Below are positions 20,126 to 29,033 of a stretch of 64,000 nucleotides of DNA, piece after piece. The position numbers were made by a program, and so were the translations under genes. Source of the DNA: Streptomyces sp. GS7 (GTDB taxonomy: Bacteria > Actinomycetota > Actinomycetes > Streptomycetales > Streptomycetaceae); contig NZ_CP047146.1 of assembly GCF_009834125.1 (NCBI RefSeq), positions 2,907,501-2,971,500 on the forward strand. The letters are read 5' to 3'. The number at the start of each line of letters is the position of its first letter. The stretch's first letter is position 1. The notes beneath the pieces are model-generated. The model had not been told where the DNA came from, did not search any database, and saw only the letters and a list, made by a program, of their open reading frames with translations.

Positions 20126-21251
20126 TCCGGCCGCCTCCCGGGCCGTGCTGCTCGGCACCGCCTCCTACCACCACCTCGACGCGCTCCCGGCCGTCGAGGC
20201 CAACCTCCGGGACCTCGCGGGGACCCTCGGCGACGCCACGGTCTGGGGACTGCCCGCACCGCACTGCGAGGTGGTCCTCGACCCGGGGAGCGCCGCCGCC
20301 ATGCTCGACCCCGTGCACCGCGCCGGCGACCAGGCCACCGACACCCTCGTCGTCTACTACGCGGGCCACGGCATGCGGGACTCCGAGTCGGCCGACCTCT
20401 ATCTCGGCCTGACCGGTTCGCGGGACGGCGTCGGCTACACCGCGGTCGCCTACCAGCATCTGCGCGGCGCCATCCGCGGCGCCCGGGCCCGCCGCAAGGT
20501 GATCGTCCTGGACTGCTGCTTCAGCGGCCGGGCCGCCCGTACGCTCGCCGGGCGCGCCGATGTGCTGGCCGCCCAGGCCGCGGTGGACGGCGCCTACGTT
20601 CTGACCGCCTCCCCGCGGGACCGGGTCGCCCTGGCACCGGACGGCGAGCCGCACACCGCCTTCACGGGCGAACTGCTCGGCATCCTCCGGCACGGCATCA
20701 CCGACGGCCCGGAGCTGATCGACCTCGAAACCCTCTACCGGGCCCTGGACGAGCGGCTGCGGGCCAAGAACCGGCCGCTGCCGCAGCGCTCGCAGGAGAA
20801 CGGCGTGGGACGGCTGCCACTGGCCCGCAACCGGGCGCTGGCGCGGCGCCGCGCGCCCGCCGGGCCGGTGCTCGACGCCGAGGTCCGCGCCGCGATGGTC
20901 GCGTCCGGCCTGAGCCTGGCGCGGATGCTGCGGGCGACCGGCAACAGCCGGGACGCGCTGCCGGTGCTGCGGCTCGCCCTCCGGGAGCGCGGACCGGACG
21001 GCCGGGGCAGCCTCCCCGCCGTCCAGCTGGAACTCTCCGAACTCCTCGCCGAGACCGGGCAGATCAAGGAGGCCATCGAGGTCCTGGAGCAGGCGTTCCA
21101 CCAGACCCACCAGGTCTACGGCCCGGAAGCGGTGCTGGTCTGCCGGCGGCTGGCCGATCTGCTCCAGGAGTCCGGCAACCACATCCAGGCGTGTGAGGTC
21201 CTCAAGCACGCCCTCGACCTGACGGAGACGGCGCGGCGCAGCCGGCGGTGA
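20109..21251 (+). CDS. Caspase-family (C14) protease with TPR-like C-terminus
   Basis: A 380-residue protein overlapping the EACC1-like gene by 17 bases. The N-terminal ~240 residues form a caspase/metacaspase-like domain with the catalytic His in YYAGHG (His87) and the catalytic Cys in DCCFSG (Cys136-Cys137, most likely Cys137); both are intact. The C-terminal ~130 residues are helical, with repeats such as ALPVLRLALRERG, AIEVLEQAFHQTH and ACEVLKHALDL spaced like TPR units. No signal peptide or membrane helix is seen. I infer a cytosolic protease kept inactive until signalled through the kinase/EACC1 partners. A perfect terminator follows, marking the 3' end of the cassette. Confidence 0.88.
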   Translation: MTGLPDPAASRAVLLGTASYHHLDALPAVEANLRDLAGTLGDATVWGLPAPHCEVVLDPGSAAAMLDPVHRAGDQATDTLVVYYAGHGMRDSESADLYLGLTGSRDGVGYTAVAYQHLRGAIRGARARRKVIVLDCCFSGRAARTLAGRADVLAAQAAVDGAYVLTASPRDRVALAPDGEPHTAFTGELLGILRHGITDGPELIDLETLYRALDERLRAKNRPLPQRSQENGVGRLPLARNRALARRRAPAGPVLDAEVRAAMVASGLSLARMLRATGNSRDALPVLRLALRERGPDGRGSLPAVQLELSELLAETGQIKEAIEVLEQAFHQTHQVYGPEAVLVCRRLADLLQESGNHIQACEVLKHALDLTETARRSRR

Positions 21252-21269
21252 GCCGGGCCCGGCACGCGG

Positions 21270-21299
21270 ACGGCCCGCCGGGAAACCCCGGCGGGCCGT
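21270..21299. terminator. Bidirectional terminator between the caspase and DUF349 genes
   Basis: A perfect 13-bp stem (ACGGCCCGCCGGG and complement) with a four-base loop, placed between two convergent genes. It can serve both strands and closes the rel-kinase-EACC1-caspase side. Confidence 0.82.
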
Positions 21300-21319
21300 C
21301 GCGTACGGGCACAGCGTGC

Positions 21320-22549
21320 TCAGCCGCCGAACTCCTCCAGGCCCTTGAGCGCCTGGTCCAGCAGCGCCTTGCGGCCCTCCAGCTCGCGGCCGAGCTTGTC
21401 GGCCTTGGCGTCGTTGCCTGCCGCCCGCGCCGCGTCGATCTGCTTCTGGAGCTTGTCGACGGCGTCCTGCAGCTGGCCGGTCAGCCCCGCGGCCCGCGCC
21501 CGCGCCTCGGGGTTCGTACGCCGCCACTCGGCTTCCTCGGCGTCCTGGATGGCCCGCTCGACGGCGTGCATCCGGCCCTCGATCTTCGGGCGGGCGTCCC
21601 GCGGCACATGGCCGATGGCCTCCCACCGCTCGTTGATCGCCCGGAACGCGGACCGTGCCGCCTTCAGGTCGGTCACCGGGAGCAGCTTCTCCGCCTCGAC
21701 GGCCAGCTCCTCCTTGCGGGTCAGGTTCTCCCGCTGCTCGGCGTCCCGCTCCGCGAAGACCTCGCCGCGCGCCTGGAAGAACACGTCCTGGGCGCCGCGG
21801 AAGCGGTTCCACAGGTCGTCCTCGTGCTCGCGCTGGGCGCGGCCCGCGGCCTTCCAGTCCGTCATCAGCTCGCGGTAGCGGGCGGCGGTGGCGCCCCAGT
21901 CCGTCGAGCCGGACAGCGCCTCGGCCTCGGCGACCAGCTTCTCCTTGGCCTTGCGGGACTCCTCGCGCTGCGCGTCCAGCGAGGCGAAGTGCGCCTTGCG
22001 CCGCTTGGAGAACGCCGAGCGGGCGTGCGAGAAGCGGTGCCACAGCTCGTCGTCGGTCTTGCGGTCCAGCCGCGGCAGGCCCTTCCAGATGTCGACCAGC
22101 GCCCGCAGCCGCTCACCGGCCGCCCGCCACTGCTCGCTGGCCGCCAGCTCCTCCGCCTCGACGACCAGCTTCTCCTTGGACTGCCGGGCCTCGTCGCTCT
22201 GCTTGGCCTTCTGGGCCTTGCGCTCCTCGCGGCGCGACTCGACCGTGCCGACGAGCGCGTCCAGCCGCTTTCTCAGTGCCTCCAGGTCGCCCACCGCGTG
22301 GTGCTCGTCCACCTGCACGCGCAGGTGGTCGATCGCGGTCATGGCGTCCTTCGCCGAGAGGTCGGTGGTCTTGACCCGCCGCTCCAGGAGGCCGATCTCG
22401 ACGACCAGGCCCTCATACTTGCGCTCGAAGTAGGCAAGGGCCTCCTCGGGAGTTCCCGCCTGCCACGATCCGACGACCTGCTCGCCGTCGGCGGTACGCA
22501 CGTACACGGTCCCCGTCTCATCGACGCGGCCCCATGGGTCGCTGCTCAC
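21320..22549 (-). CDS. DUF349 repeat protein
   Basis: A 409-residue, almost entirely helical and highly charged protein with several DUF349 repeats, recognisable by recurring blocks such as TDWKAAGRAQREHEDDLWNRFRGAQDVFF and VDIWKGLPRLDRKTDDELWHRF. Start GTG 22549 has GGAGGAGG four bases upstream; an in-frame ATG at 22603 lacks a good site. DUF349 proteins are cytosolic with no established biochemical role. In streptomycetes this gene normally lies just beyond rel, so here it marks the far boundary of the kinase-caspase insertion. The 239 bases between it and the cyclophilin gene hold no further ORF I can support. Confidence 0.88.
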   Translation of the reverse strand: MSSDPWGRVDETGTVYVRTADGEQVVGSWQAGTPEEALAYFERKYEGLVVEIGLLERRVKTTDLSAKDAMTAIDHLRVQVDEHHAVGDLEALRKRLDALVGTVESRREERKAQKAKQSDEARQSKEKLVVEAEELAASEQWRAAGERLRALVDIWKGLPRLDRKTDDELWHRFSHARSAFSKRRKAHFASLDAQREESRKAKEKLVAEAEALSGSTDWGATAARYRELMTDWKAAGRAQREHEDDLWNRFRGAQDVFFQARGEVFAERDAEQRENLTRKEELAVEAEKLLPVTDLKAARSAFRAINERWEAIGHVPRDARPKIEGRMHAVERAIQDAEEAEWRRTNPEARARAAGLTGQLQDAVDKLQKQIDAARAAGNDAKADKLGRELEGRKALLDQALKGLEEFGG

Positions 22550-22788
22550 AGCGCCTCCTCCACATGATGCCGACGGGGCGTGCGGCCCCCCGGCATCGTC
22601 CACAGTTTCTGTCCGGCCGGGCAGCGCCCTGGCCGGTCCGACGGGCTGTCTTGCGGGTGAGGGTGGTCAGGCCGTCGGAGCAGGCACCCTACACAACGCC
22701 AATCTAGGCGACCGGCGGTCGGCTGTCCGCATCCAGCACGACCGAAATTCCAGATGGGACGACGGGCGCCGCCCCTTCCGGCCGGCGC

Positions 22789-23622
22789 TCAGGACTTCGT
22801 GACGGCCGCCTTGTCGATCACGACGGTGGCGTTGGGCGCGGTGTTGCCGTTGGCCGGATCGGGCCGCGAACCGGCGGCGGCGATCTTCTTCAGGACGTCC
22901 ATACCGCCGGTGATCCTCCCGAACGGCGTGTAGTTCGGCGGCAACTGGCTGTCCTGATAGACGAGGAAGAACTGACTGCCGCCGGAATCACGGGTCTTGT
23001 CGTCCTTGCCGTCGTAGCGGTTGGCCATCGCGACCGTGCCCGCCGGATAGACATCGCCCTTGATCCGGGGGTCCTTGAGGTTCTCGTCCGGGATGGTGTA
23101 GCCGGGCGTCCCCTCGCCGGTGCCCTTCGGGTCGCCGCACTGCAGGACGTAGATCTGCGAGTCGACCAGGCGGTGGCACCGGCTGTGGTCGAAGTAGCCC
23201 TGGCCGGCCAGGAAGGCGAAGGAGTTGACGGTGTGCGGCGCCTTGCCGGCGTCCAGCGTGAACGTGATCCGGCCGCAGGTGGTGTCCAGCCGCGCGGTGT
23301 ACGACGCCGAGGTGTCGATGGCCATCGCCGGCTCCTTGGGCCAGGTCTTCGTCGACGGCGCGCCCTTCGCGGGCCTGCCGCACGGGTCGGCGGCCTGGGA
23401 GGGCGCCGGGGACACCGCGTCGTTGTAGGCCCCCTGGCGCACGCTGCCGGTCAGCGACACCGAGGCGTACGCGGCGACGCCCGCGGCGAGCACGACGGTC
23501 AGGGACGACGCGATGATCACGTTGCGGCGCCGGTACCTGCGGGACTTCTCGGCCCGGCGCTCCTGCTGGCGCTCGTACTTCTGCCGGGCGAGCTGCCGCC
23601 GCCGCTGATCGTTGCTGACCAC
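22789..23622 (-). CDS. Membrane-anchored cyclophilin-type peptidyl-prolyl isomerase
   Basis: A 277-residue protein with a basic, Arg-rich cytoplasmic N-terminus (RRRQLARQKYERQQERR), one membrane helix (NVIIASSLTVVLAAGVAAYASV) and an extracytoplasmic cyclophilin domain containing FAFLAGQGYFDHSRCHRLV, AMANRYDGKDDKTRDSGGSQFFLVY and TPFGRI. There is no lipobox Cys, so it is a signal-anchor protein rather than a lipoprotein. It probably assists folding of secreted proteins. Start GTG 23622 follows AAGGAG; the reading frame continues further upstream without family resemblance. It is divergent from the metallo-hydrolase gene. Confidence 0.9.
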   Translation of the reverse strand: MVSNDQRRRQLARQKYERQQERRAEKSRRYRRRNVIIASSLTVVLAAGVAAYASVSLTGSVRQGAYNDAVSPAPSQAADPCGRPAKGAPSTKTWPKEPAMAIDTSASYTARLDTTCGRITFTLDAGKAPHTVNSFAFLAGQGYFDHSRCHRLVDSQIYVLQCGDPKGTGEGTPGYTIPDENLKDPRIKGDVYPAGTVAMANRYDGKDDKTRDSGGSQFFLVYQDSQLPPNYTPFGRITGGMDVLKKIAAAGSRPDPANGNTAPNATVVIDKAAVTKS

Positions 23623-23782
23623 CGGTCGTCTCCTTGTCCTGAGCATCGATCGCTGCCGTCTGCCGTGGCCGTACCGTATACGGGTTCGCCCTGCCGGGAG
23701 TCGCGCCGGTAGGCTCTGGAGCTGCCGGGATGTTCCGGGCGCGGCCCCGCGGGCCGGCCCCCACCGATCTTTAAGGACGAAC

Positions 23783-24499
23783 GTGCTGATTGCCGGGTTC
23801 CCCGCCGGGGCCTGGGGGACCAACTGCTACTTGGTCGCCCCCGCCGCCGGCGAGGAGTGCGTGATCATCGACCCGGGCCATCAGGCGGCCCAGGGAGTCG
23901 AGGACGCGGTCAGGAAGCATCGGCTCAAGCCCGTCGCGGTCGTCCTCACCCACGGGCACATCGACCATGTCGCCTCGGTCGTCCCGGTGTGCGGCGCGCA
24001 CGACGTCCCCGCCTGGATCCACCCCGCCGACCGCTACATGATGAGCGACCCGGAGAAGGCCCTGGGCCGCTCCATCGGGCAGCAGCTCATGGGCGAGCTG
24101 ACCGTGGGGGAGCCGGACGACGTCAAGGAGCTGACCGACGGCGCCGCTTTGGAACTCGCCGGGATGGAGTTCTCCGTCGCGCACGCCCCGGGCCATACCA
24201 AGGGGTCGGTGACCTTCCGGATGCCCGAGCAGGCGGACGTGCCGCCGGTCTTCTTCTCGGGCGACCTGCTGTTCGCCGGCTCCATCGGACGCACCGACAT
24301 GCCGGGCGGCGACCACGCCGAGATCCTCCGGTCGCTGGAGCGCGTGTGCCTCCCGCTGGACGACTCGACCGTGGTCCTCTCCGGCCACGGCCCCCAGACC
24401 ACCATCGGCCGCGAGCGCGCCACCAACCCCTTCCTGAGGCAGGTGGCCGCCGGCCTCGGAGACGGCATCCCGAACGCCGCTCCGCGACGAGGAATGTGA
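23783..24499 (+). CDS. Metallo-beta-lactamase-fold hydrolase (glyoxalase II-like)
   Basis: A 238-residue protein with the HxHxDH zinc motif as THGHIDH, further ligands in HAPGHTKGS and [20 protein letters not shown], and a C-terminal His in [13 protein letters not shown]. It resembles hydroxyacylglutathione hydrolase-like enzymes; streptomycetes use mycothiol, so a mycothiol-linked or generic thioester substrate is more likely than glutathione. GTG 23783 has AAGGACGA upstream; the in-frame extension to 23612 lies in the promoter region. hisS follows after 11 bases, a conserved pairing. Confidence 0.9.
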   Translation: MLIAGFPAGAWGTNCYLVAPAAGEECVIIDPGHQAAQGVEDAVRKHRLKPVAVVLTHGHIDHVASVVPVCGAHDVPAWIHPADRYMMSDPEKALGRSIGQQLMGELTVGEPDDVKELTDGAALELAGMEFSVAHAPGHTKGSVTFRMPEQADVPPVFFSGDLLFAGSIGRTDMPGGDHAEILRSLERVCLPLDDSTVVLSGHGPQTTIGRERATNPFLRQVAAGLGDGIPNAAPRRGM

Positions 24500-24510
24500 C
24501 GAGACCTTCC

Positions 24511-25773
24511 GTGAGCACCTTTCAGGCACCCAAGGGCACCTACGACCTGATCCCGCCGCACTCCGCGACGTACCTCGCGGTGCGCGAGGCGATCGCCGCG
24601 CCCCTGAGGAACTCCGGGTACGGCTACATCGAGACGCCCGGATTCGAGAACGTCGAGCTGTTCGCGCGCGGTGTCGGTGAGTCCACCGACATCGTCACCA
24701 AGGAGATGTACGCCTTCGAGACCAAGGGCGGCGACCGGCTCGCGCTGCGCCCCGAAGGCACCGCGTCCGTGCTGCGCGCGGCGCTGGAGGCCAACCTCCA
24801 CAAGGCGGGCAACCTCCCGGTCAAGCTCTGGTACTCCGGCTCGTACTACCGCTACGAGCGCCCGCAGAAGGGCCGCTACCGCCACTTCTCGCAGGTCGGC
24901 GCCGAGGCGATCGGCGCGGAGGACCCGGCGCTGGACGCCGAGCTGATCATCCTGGCCGACCAGTCCTACCGCGCGCTGGGCCTGCGCAACTTCCGGATCC
25001 TGCTCAACTCCCTGGGCGACCAGGAGTGCCGCCCCGTCTACCGCGCCGCGCTCCAGGACTTCCTGCGCGGGCTCGACCTGGACGAGGACACCCGCCGCCG
25101 GGTCGACATCAACCCGCTGCGCGTCCTGGACGACAAGCGCGAGGCGGTCCAGAAGCAGCTCGCCGGGGCGCCCCTGCTCCGCGACTACCTCTGCGAGGCG
25201 TGCAAGGCGTACCACGAGCAGGTCCGCGAGCTGCTGACCGCGGCGGGTGTGGCCTTCGAGGACGACGAGAAGCTGGTCCGCGGGCTGGACTACTACACCC
25301 GTACCACCTTCGAGTTCGTCCACGACGGCCTCGGCTCGCAGTCCGCGGTGGGCGGCGGCGGCCGCTACGACGGCCTCTCCGAGATGATCGGCGGCCCCGC
25401 GCTGCCGTCGGTCGGCTGGGCGCTGGGCGTCGACCGCACGGTGCTGGCGCTGGAGGCCGAGGGCATCACCCTCGACATCCCGGCCGCCACCGCGGTGTAC
25501 GCCGTGCCGCTCGGCGAGGAGGCCCGCCGGGTGCTGTTCCGCGCGGTCACCGAGCTGCGCCGGGCCGGGGTCGCCACCGACTTCGCGTACGGCGGCAAGG
25601 GCCTGAAGAACGCCATGAAGTCCGCCAACCGCTCCGGCGCGCGGCTGGCGCTGGTGGCCGGCGAGCGGGACCTGGCCGAGGGCGTCGTCCAGCTCAAGGA
25701 CCTGACGAGCGGCGAGCAGACCGCCGTCGCACTGGACGCGGTGGTCGACGAGGCCCGGCGCGCGCTGGGCTGA
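24511..25773 (+). CDS. hisS: Histidyl-tRNA synthetase
   Basis: A 420-residue class II aminoacyl-tRNA synthetase. Motif 2 appears in [22 protein letters not shown], the histidine motifs are [13 protein letters not shown] and [10 protein letters not shown], and motif 3 is [12 protein letters not shown]-terminal anticodon-binding domain begins near [14 protein letters not shown] 24511 begins the family N-terminus [16 protein letters not shown]. It is transcribed with the metallo-hydrolase gene and ends at a strong terminator. Confidence 0.97.
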   Translation: MSTFQAPKGTYDLIPPHSATYLAVREAIAAPLRNSGYGYIETPGFENVELFARGVGESTDIVTKEMYAFETKGGDRLALRPEGTASVLRAALEANLHKAGNLPVKLWYSGSYYRYERPQKGRYRHFSQVGAEAIGAEDPALDAELIILADQSYRALGLRNFRILLNSLGDQECRPVYRAALQDFLRGLDLDEDTRRRVDINPLRVLDDKREAVQKQLAGAPLLRDYLCEACKAYHEQVRELLTAAGVAFEDDEKLVRGLDYYTRTTFEFVHDGLGSQSAVGGGGRYDGLSEMIGGPALPSVGWALGVDRTVLALEAEGITLDIPAATAVYAVPLGEEARRVLFRAVTELRRAGVATDFAYGGKGLKNAMKSANRSGARLALVAGERDLAEGVVQLKDLTSGEQTAVALDAVVDEARRALG

Positions 25774-25793
25774 CCGCGTTGGCGAGACGGCTT

Positions 25794-25829
25794 CGAGGGG
25801 CCCGGACGGAACGCCGTCCGGGCCCCTCG
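25794..25829 (+). terminator. Terminator after hisS
   Basis: A perfect 16-bp stem (CGAGGGGCCCGGACGG and complement) with an AACG loop, 20 bases after the hisS stop. Confidence 0.82.
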
Positions 25830-25966
25830 CGTCAACGGCGGGTACGCGGAATCACTCCGGATCCGCGCACGACACCCCGGGCTCACAGGGAGGTGCGGCA
25901 CAATGAAGGACCGGGCCGGGTCCGCCGGCCGAGTCTCATCCCCCAAGGGACCGACGGAACGGCGAT

Positions 25967-26608
25967 ATGACGACGACAGCGCTTGACGACGTGTCCACCG
26001 ACGACGATCACGCGAGCGGCACGGGCCCCATCGGCTCGGGGCGCGCCCTTGCCCTGCTGCTGGTGATCACCGGTGCGCTCGGCGGCCTGGCGGCCTGGGT
26101 GATCACCCTGGACAAGTTCGAGCTGCTGAAGGACCCGAACTTCAAACCGGCCTGCAGCTTCAACCCGATCATCTCCTGCGGCAGCGTCATGCAGAGCAAG
26201 CAGGCGGCCGTCTTCGGCTTCCCCAACCCGATGGCCGGGCTCGTCGGGTTCGGCGTGGTCATCGCGATCGGCATGGCCCTGCTGGCGGGCGCCCGCTTCC
26301 GCCGCTGGTACTGGATCGGCCTGAACATCGGCACGCTGCTCGCCGCCGTCTTCTGCATGTGGCTGATGTCCCAGTCGCTGTACGAGATCAACGCGCTGTG
26401 CCTGTGGTGCACCCTGACCTGGTGCGTCACCATCCTGATGTTCTGGTACACGACGGTGCACAACATCAAGCACGGCATCATCCCGGCCCCCCGGGGACTG
26501 CGCGACGCGGTCCTGGAGTTCCACTGGGTCGTCCCGGTGCTCTGGTACGGGGTGATCGCGCTGCTGATCCTCACCCGGTGGTGGTCGTACTGGAGCAGCC
26601 TGCTCTGA
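25967..26608 (+). CDS. Vitamin K epoxide reductase (VKOR) family membrane protein
   Basis: A 213-residue membrane protein with the VKOR cysteines: a loop pair Cys63 and Cys71 in [11 protein letters not shown], and the active-site CLWC (145-148) at the start of a helix. At least four hydrophobic helices are seen ([18 protein letters not shown] and [18 protein letters not shown] among them). Bacterial VKOR reoxidises a thiol oxidase such as DsbA using quinone, supporting disulfide bond formation outside the membrane. No fused thioredoxin domain is present, so a separate partner is needed. It is flanked on both sides by hairpin terminators, so it is monocistronic. Confidence 0.93.
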   Translation: MTTTALDDVSTDDDHASGTGPIGSGRALALLLVITGALGGLAAWVITLDKFELLKDPNFKPACSFNPIISCGSVMQSKQAAVFGFPNPMAGLVGFGVVIAIGMALLAGARFRRWYWIGLNIGTLLAAVFCMWLMSQSLYEINALCLWCTLTWCVTILMFWYTTVHNIKHGIIPAPRGLRDAVLEFHWVVPVLWYGVIALLILTRWWSYWSSLL

Positions 26609-26630
26609 GACCCGTACGGAACCGCACCGC

Positions 26631-26662
26631 GCCCCGGTCCGCCGATCACGGCGGGCCGGGGC
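26631..26662 (+). terminator. Terminator after the VKOR gene
   Basis: A 14-bp stem with one G-T wobble and a four-base loop, beginning 23 bases after the stop and ending just before the rarA promoter. Confidence 0.75.
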
Positions 26663-26663
26663 G

Positions 26664-26686
26664 TTGTCAGTGGTGTGGCATAGGCT
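26664..26686 (+). promoter_or_regulatory. RecA-NDp (PafBC-type) promoter of rarA
   Basis: TTGTCAGTG, eight bases, then TAGGCT matches TTGTCRGTG-N8-TANNNT exactly. The -10 ends eight bases before the rarA GTG, so the transcript is probably leaderless. It shares nine identical leading bases and the spacing with the ruvC promoter. Confidence 0.8.
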
Positions 26687-26693
26687 CCTGAGC

Positions 26694-28061
26694 GTGGAGC
26701 CCGACCTGTTCACCGCCGCCGCGGAAGACCGTCAGGAGAGGGACCCCGTGGGGGCCCCTCTCGCCGTACGCATGCGCCCGCGCACCCTCGACGAGGTCGT
26801 CGGCCAGCAGCATCTGCTCAAGCCCGGTTCGCCGCTGCGCCGGCTGGTGGGCGAGGGGCACGGGGGGCCGGCCGGGCCGTCGTCGGTGTTCCTGTGGGGG
26901 CCGCCCGGGATCGGCAAGACGACCCTGGCGTACGTCGTCAGCCAGGCGACGAACAAGCGCTTCGTCGAGCTCTCCGCGATCACCGCCGGCGTCAAGGAGG
27001 TCCGGGCGGTCATCGACGGCGCCCGCCGCGCCTCGGGGGGATACGGCAAGGAGACCGTCCTCTTCCTCGACGAGATCCACCGCTTCAGCAAGGCCCAGCA
27101 GGACTCCCTGCTGCCCGCGGTGGAGAACCGCTGGGTGACCCTGATCGCCGCGACCACCGAGAACCCGTATTTCTCGGTGATCTCCCCGCTGCTCTCCCGT
27201 TCGCTGCTGCTGACGCTGGAGCCGCTCACGGACGACGACCTGCGTCGGCTGCTGCAGCGCGCGCTGACCGACGAGCGCGGGCTCGCCGGGACCGTCACGC
27301 TCCCCGCGGACACCGAGGCGCATCTGCTGCGGGTCGCCGGCGGCGACGCCCGGCGGGCGCTGACGGCCCTGGAGGCCGGCGCCGGGGCCGCGCTGGCCAA
27401 GGGGGAGCCGGAGATCACCCTTCAGACGCTGGAGGAGTCGGTCGACCGCGCGGCGGTGAAGTACGACCGGGACGGCGACCAGCACTACGACGTCGCCAGC
27501 GCGCTGATCAAGTCGATCCGGGGCTCCGACGTCGATGCCGCGCTGCACTATCTCGCGCGGATGATCGAGGCGGGGGAGGACCCGCGGTTCATCGCCCGCC
27601 GGCTGATGATCTCGGCGAGCGAGGACATCGGGCTGGCCGATCCGACGGCGCTGCAGACCGCGGTGGCGGCTGCCCAGGCGGTGGCGCTGATCGGCTTCCC
27701 GGAAGCCCGGATCACGCTGAGCCAGGCCACCATCGCGCTCGCCCTGGCACCCAAGTCCAACGCCGCCTACATGGCGATAGACGCTGCCCTGGCGGATGTG
27801 CGGGCCGGGCACGCCGGCGCGGTCCCCCCGCATCTGCGCGACAGCCACTACAAGGGCGCCCAGAAGCTCGGCCACGGCCAGGGATATCAGTATCCGCACG
27901 ACCTGCCGGGCGGTATCGCGGCCCAGCAGTACGCCCCGGACGAGGTGCACGGCAAGCGCTATTACGCCCCGACCCGGCACGGCGTCGAGGCGCGCTACGC
28001 CGATGTCGCCGACCGGGTACGCGCCAGGCTGCGCGGCGAGAGCGGCGAGAGCGGCGACTGA
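26694..28061 (+). CDS. rarA: Replication-associated recombination AAA+ ATPase RarA/MgsA
   Basis: A 455-residue clamp-loader-like AAA+ protein. Walker A is GPPGIGKTT, Walker B is FLDEIHRF, sensor 1 lies in [12 protein letters not shown], and the C-terminal MgsA domain ends with [18 protein letters not shown] and YYAPTRHG. It acts at stalled replication forks. I chose GTG 26694, beginning VEPDLFTAA; an in-frame TTG at 26664 would lie on the promoter. No Shine-Dalgarno sequence precedes 26694, in keeping with a leaderless start. The promoter class suggests induction by DNA damage. Confidence 0.95.
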   Translation: MEPDLFTAAAEDRQERDPVGAPLAVRMRPRTLDEVVGQQHLLKPGSPLRRLVGEGHGGPAGPSSVFLWGPPGIGKTTLAYVVSQATNKRFVELSAITAGVKEVRAVIDGARRASGGYGKETVLFLDEIHRFSKAQQDSLLPAVENRWVTLIAATTENPYFSVISPLLSRSLLLTLEPLTDDDLRRLLQRALTDERGLAGTVTLPADTEAHLLRVAGGDARRALTALEAGAGAALAKGEPEITLQTLEESVDRAAVKYDRDGDQHYDVASALIKSIRGSDVDAALHYLARMIEAGEDPRFIARRLMISASEDIGLADPTALQTAVAAAQAVALIGFPEARITLSQATIALALAPKSNAAYMAIDAALADVRAGHAGAVPPHLRDSHYKGAQKLGHGQGYQYPHDLPGGIAAQQYAPDEVHGKRYYAPTRHGVEARYADVADRVRARLRGESGESGD

Positions 28062-28098
28062 GCCGGGCGCGGGCGGCACCGTCCGCCGGGGCCCGGTG

Positions 28099-28977
28099 TC
28101 ACCGCGCCGCGGCTTCGAAGAGGGTGTGCATCGCCCGGCGCAGCTCGGCGATGTCGCGGACCGGCTCGGGGAAGTCGAAGCGGGCGTCGAAGGACCGCTG
28201 CGCCTCGTCGGTGAAGCGGACCCGCAGCCCGAAGCGGTCCAGGCCCAGCGGCACGGCCCGGTCGCGCTGCCCGCAGACGGCGCCCCGGTCGCCCAGCAGC
28301 GCGCACAGTCCGCGGACCTGCTCGCCGTGCGCCGTGTGCAGATGCTGGAGCAGCTCCGCCTCGTGGGCGACCAGCGGATCGGGCGCCGCCGCGGCGAAGG
28401 CGTCGGGCTCCACGGACTCCGCGCCCCACAGGTCGTCCACTGCGCCCTCGCCGACCTCCAGGCGCAGCATCATCCAGGCGGCCCGCCCGTGGAGTCCCGG
28501 CACGGCGTCAGGCCGCAGCGCCTCCCCGATACCGAGCAGCTCGCCGACGGGGTGCCGCTCGGCGAGCAGCAGCGCCGCCGCCGAGCGGTCGTCGTTGCGT
28601 ACGGGGGTCAGCCAGCCGGCCACCCAGGCGCGTCCGCGGATGCGATGGGGCACCGAGACCGGTGCCACGTCCGTGATCTCCATCACGGCCGCCAGGTCGT
28701 CGTCCTGCGCGTGGGCCGCCGCCCGGGCCGCCGCGGAGTCGCCGGGAACCAGCAGCAGCACGTCTCCCTCGTCCGTGACGGCCCGGCAGGCCGGTGCGGA
28801 GAGGCCGGCCTCGTCGCGGTCCTCGACTCCGGGCACGTTCAGCGACGCCATACCATGGGATTCGACGAGAGTTCGTATGCGCTCAGCCGCCGAGGGCCGC
28901 TGGGCGTCTTCCACGGGACGCGGCTGACCCGCCTTGGTGCTGTGCGCGCCGGGCAGGGGGATCCCAGGTCGAAACAT
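28099..28977 (-). CDS. DUF2470 domain protein, probably iron-regulated
   Basis: A 292-residue protein. The C-terminal ~80 residues (from VEPDAFAAAAPDPLVAHEAELLQHLHTAHGE to DIAELRRAMHTLFEA) fit DUF2470, a domain found alone or fused to split-barrel FMN/heme-binding proteins such as HugZ-type heme-degrading enzymes. The N-terminal part (VLLLVPGDS..., GRAWVAGWLTPV) has the look of a pyridoxamine-oxidase-like split barrel, but I see no diagnostic heme ligand. ATG 28977 follows GAGGAG. An iron box lies immediately upstream, so I infer a role in heme or iron handling. It diverges from rpsD across 56 bases. Confidence 0.75.
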   Translation of the reverse strand: MFRPGIPLPGAHSTKAGQPRPVEDAQRPSAAERIRTLVESHGMASLNVPGVEDRDEAGLSAPACRAVTDEGDVLLLVPGDSAAARAAAHAQDDDLAAVMEITDVAPVSVPHRIRGRAWVAGWLTPVRNDDRSAAALLLAERHPVGELLGIGEALRPDAVPGLHGRAAWMMLRLEVGEGAVDDLWGAESVEPDAFAAAAPDPLVAHEAELLQHLHTAHGEQVRGLCALLGDRGAVCGQRDRAVPLGLDRFGLRVRFTDEAQRSFDARFDFPEPVRDIAELRRAMHTLFEAAAR

Positions 28978-28992
28978 GCGTTCTCCTCGCGG

Positions 28993-29011
28993 TAAGGTAA
29001 GCCTCACCTAA
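28993..29011. promoter_or_regulatory. Iron box (DmdR/IdeR/DtxR-type operator)
   Basis: The 19-bp site TAAGGTAAGCCTCACCTAA matches the actinobacterial iron-box consensus TTAGGTTAGGCTCACCTAA at 16 of 19 positions and keeps both AGGT/ACCT half-sites. It lies 16 bases upstream of the DUF2470 start and 23 bases before rpsD. Confidence 0.75.
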
Positions 29012-29033
29012 CTTACATGGAGGAACGTTCCAC

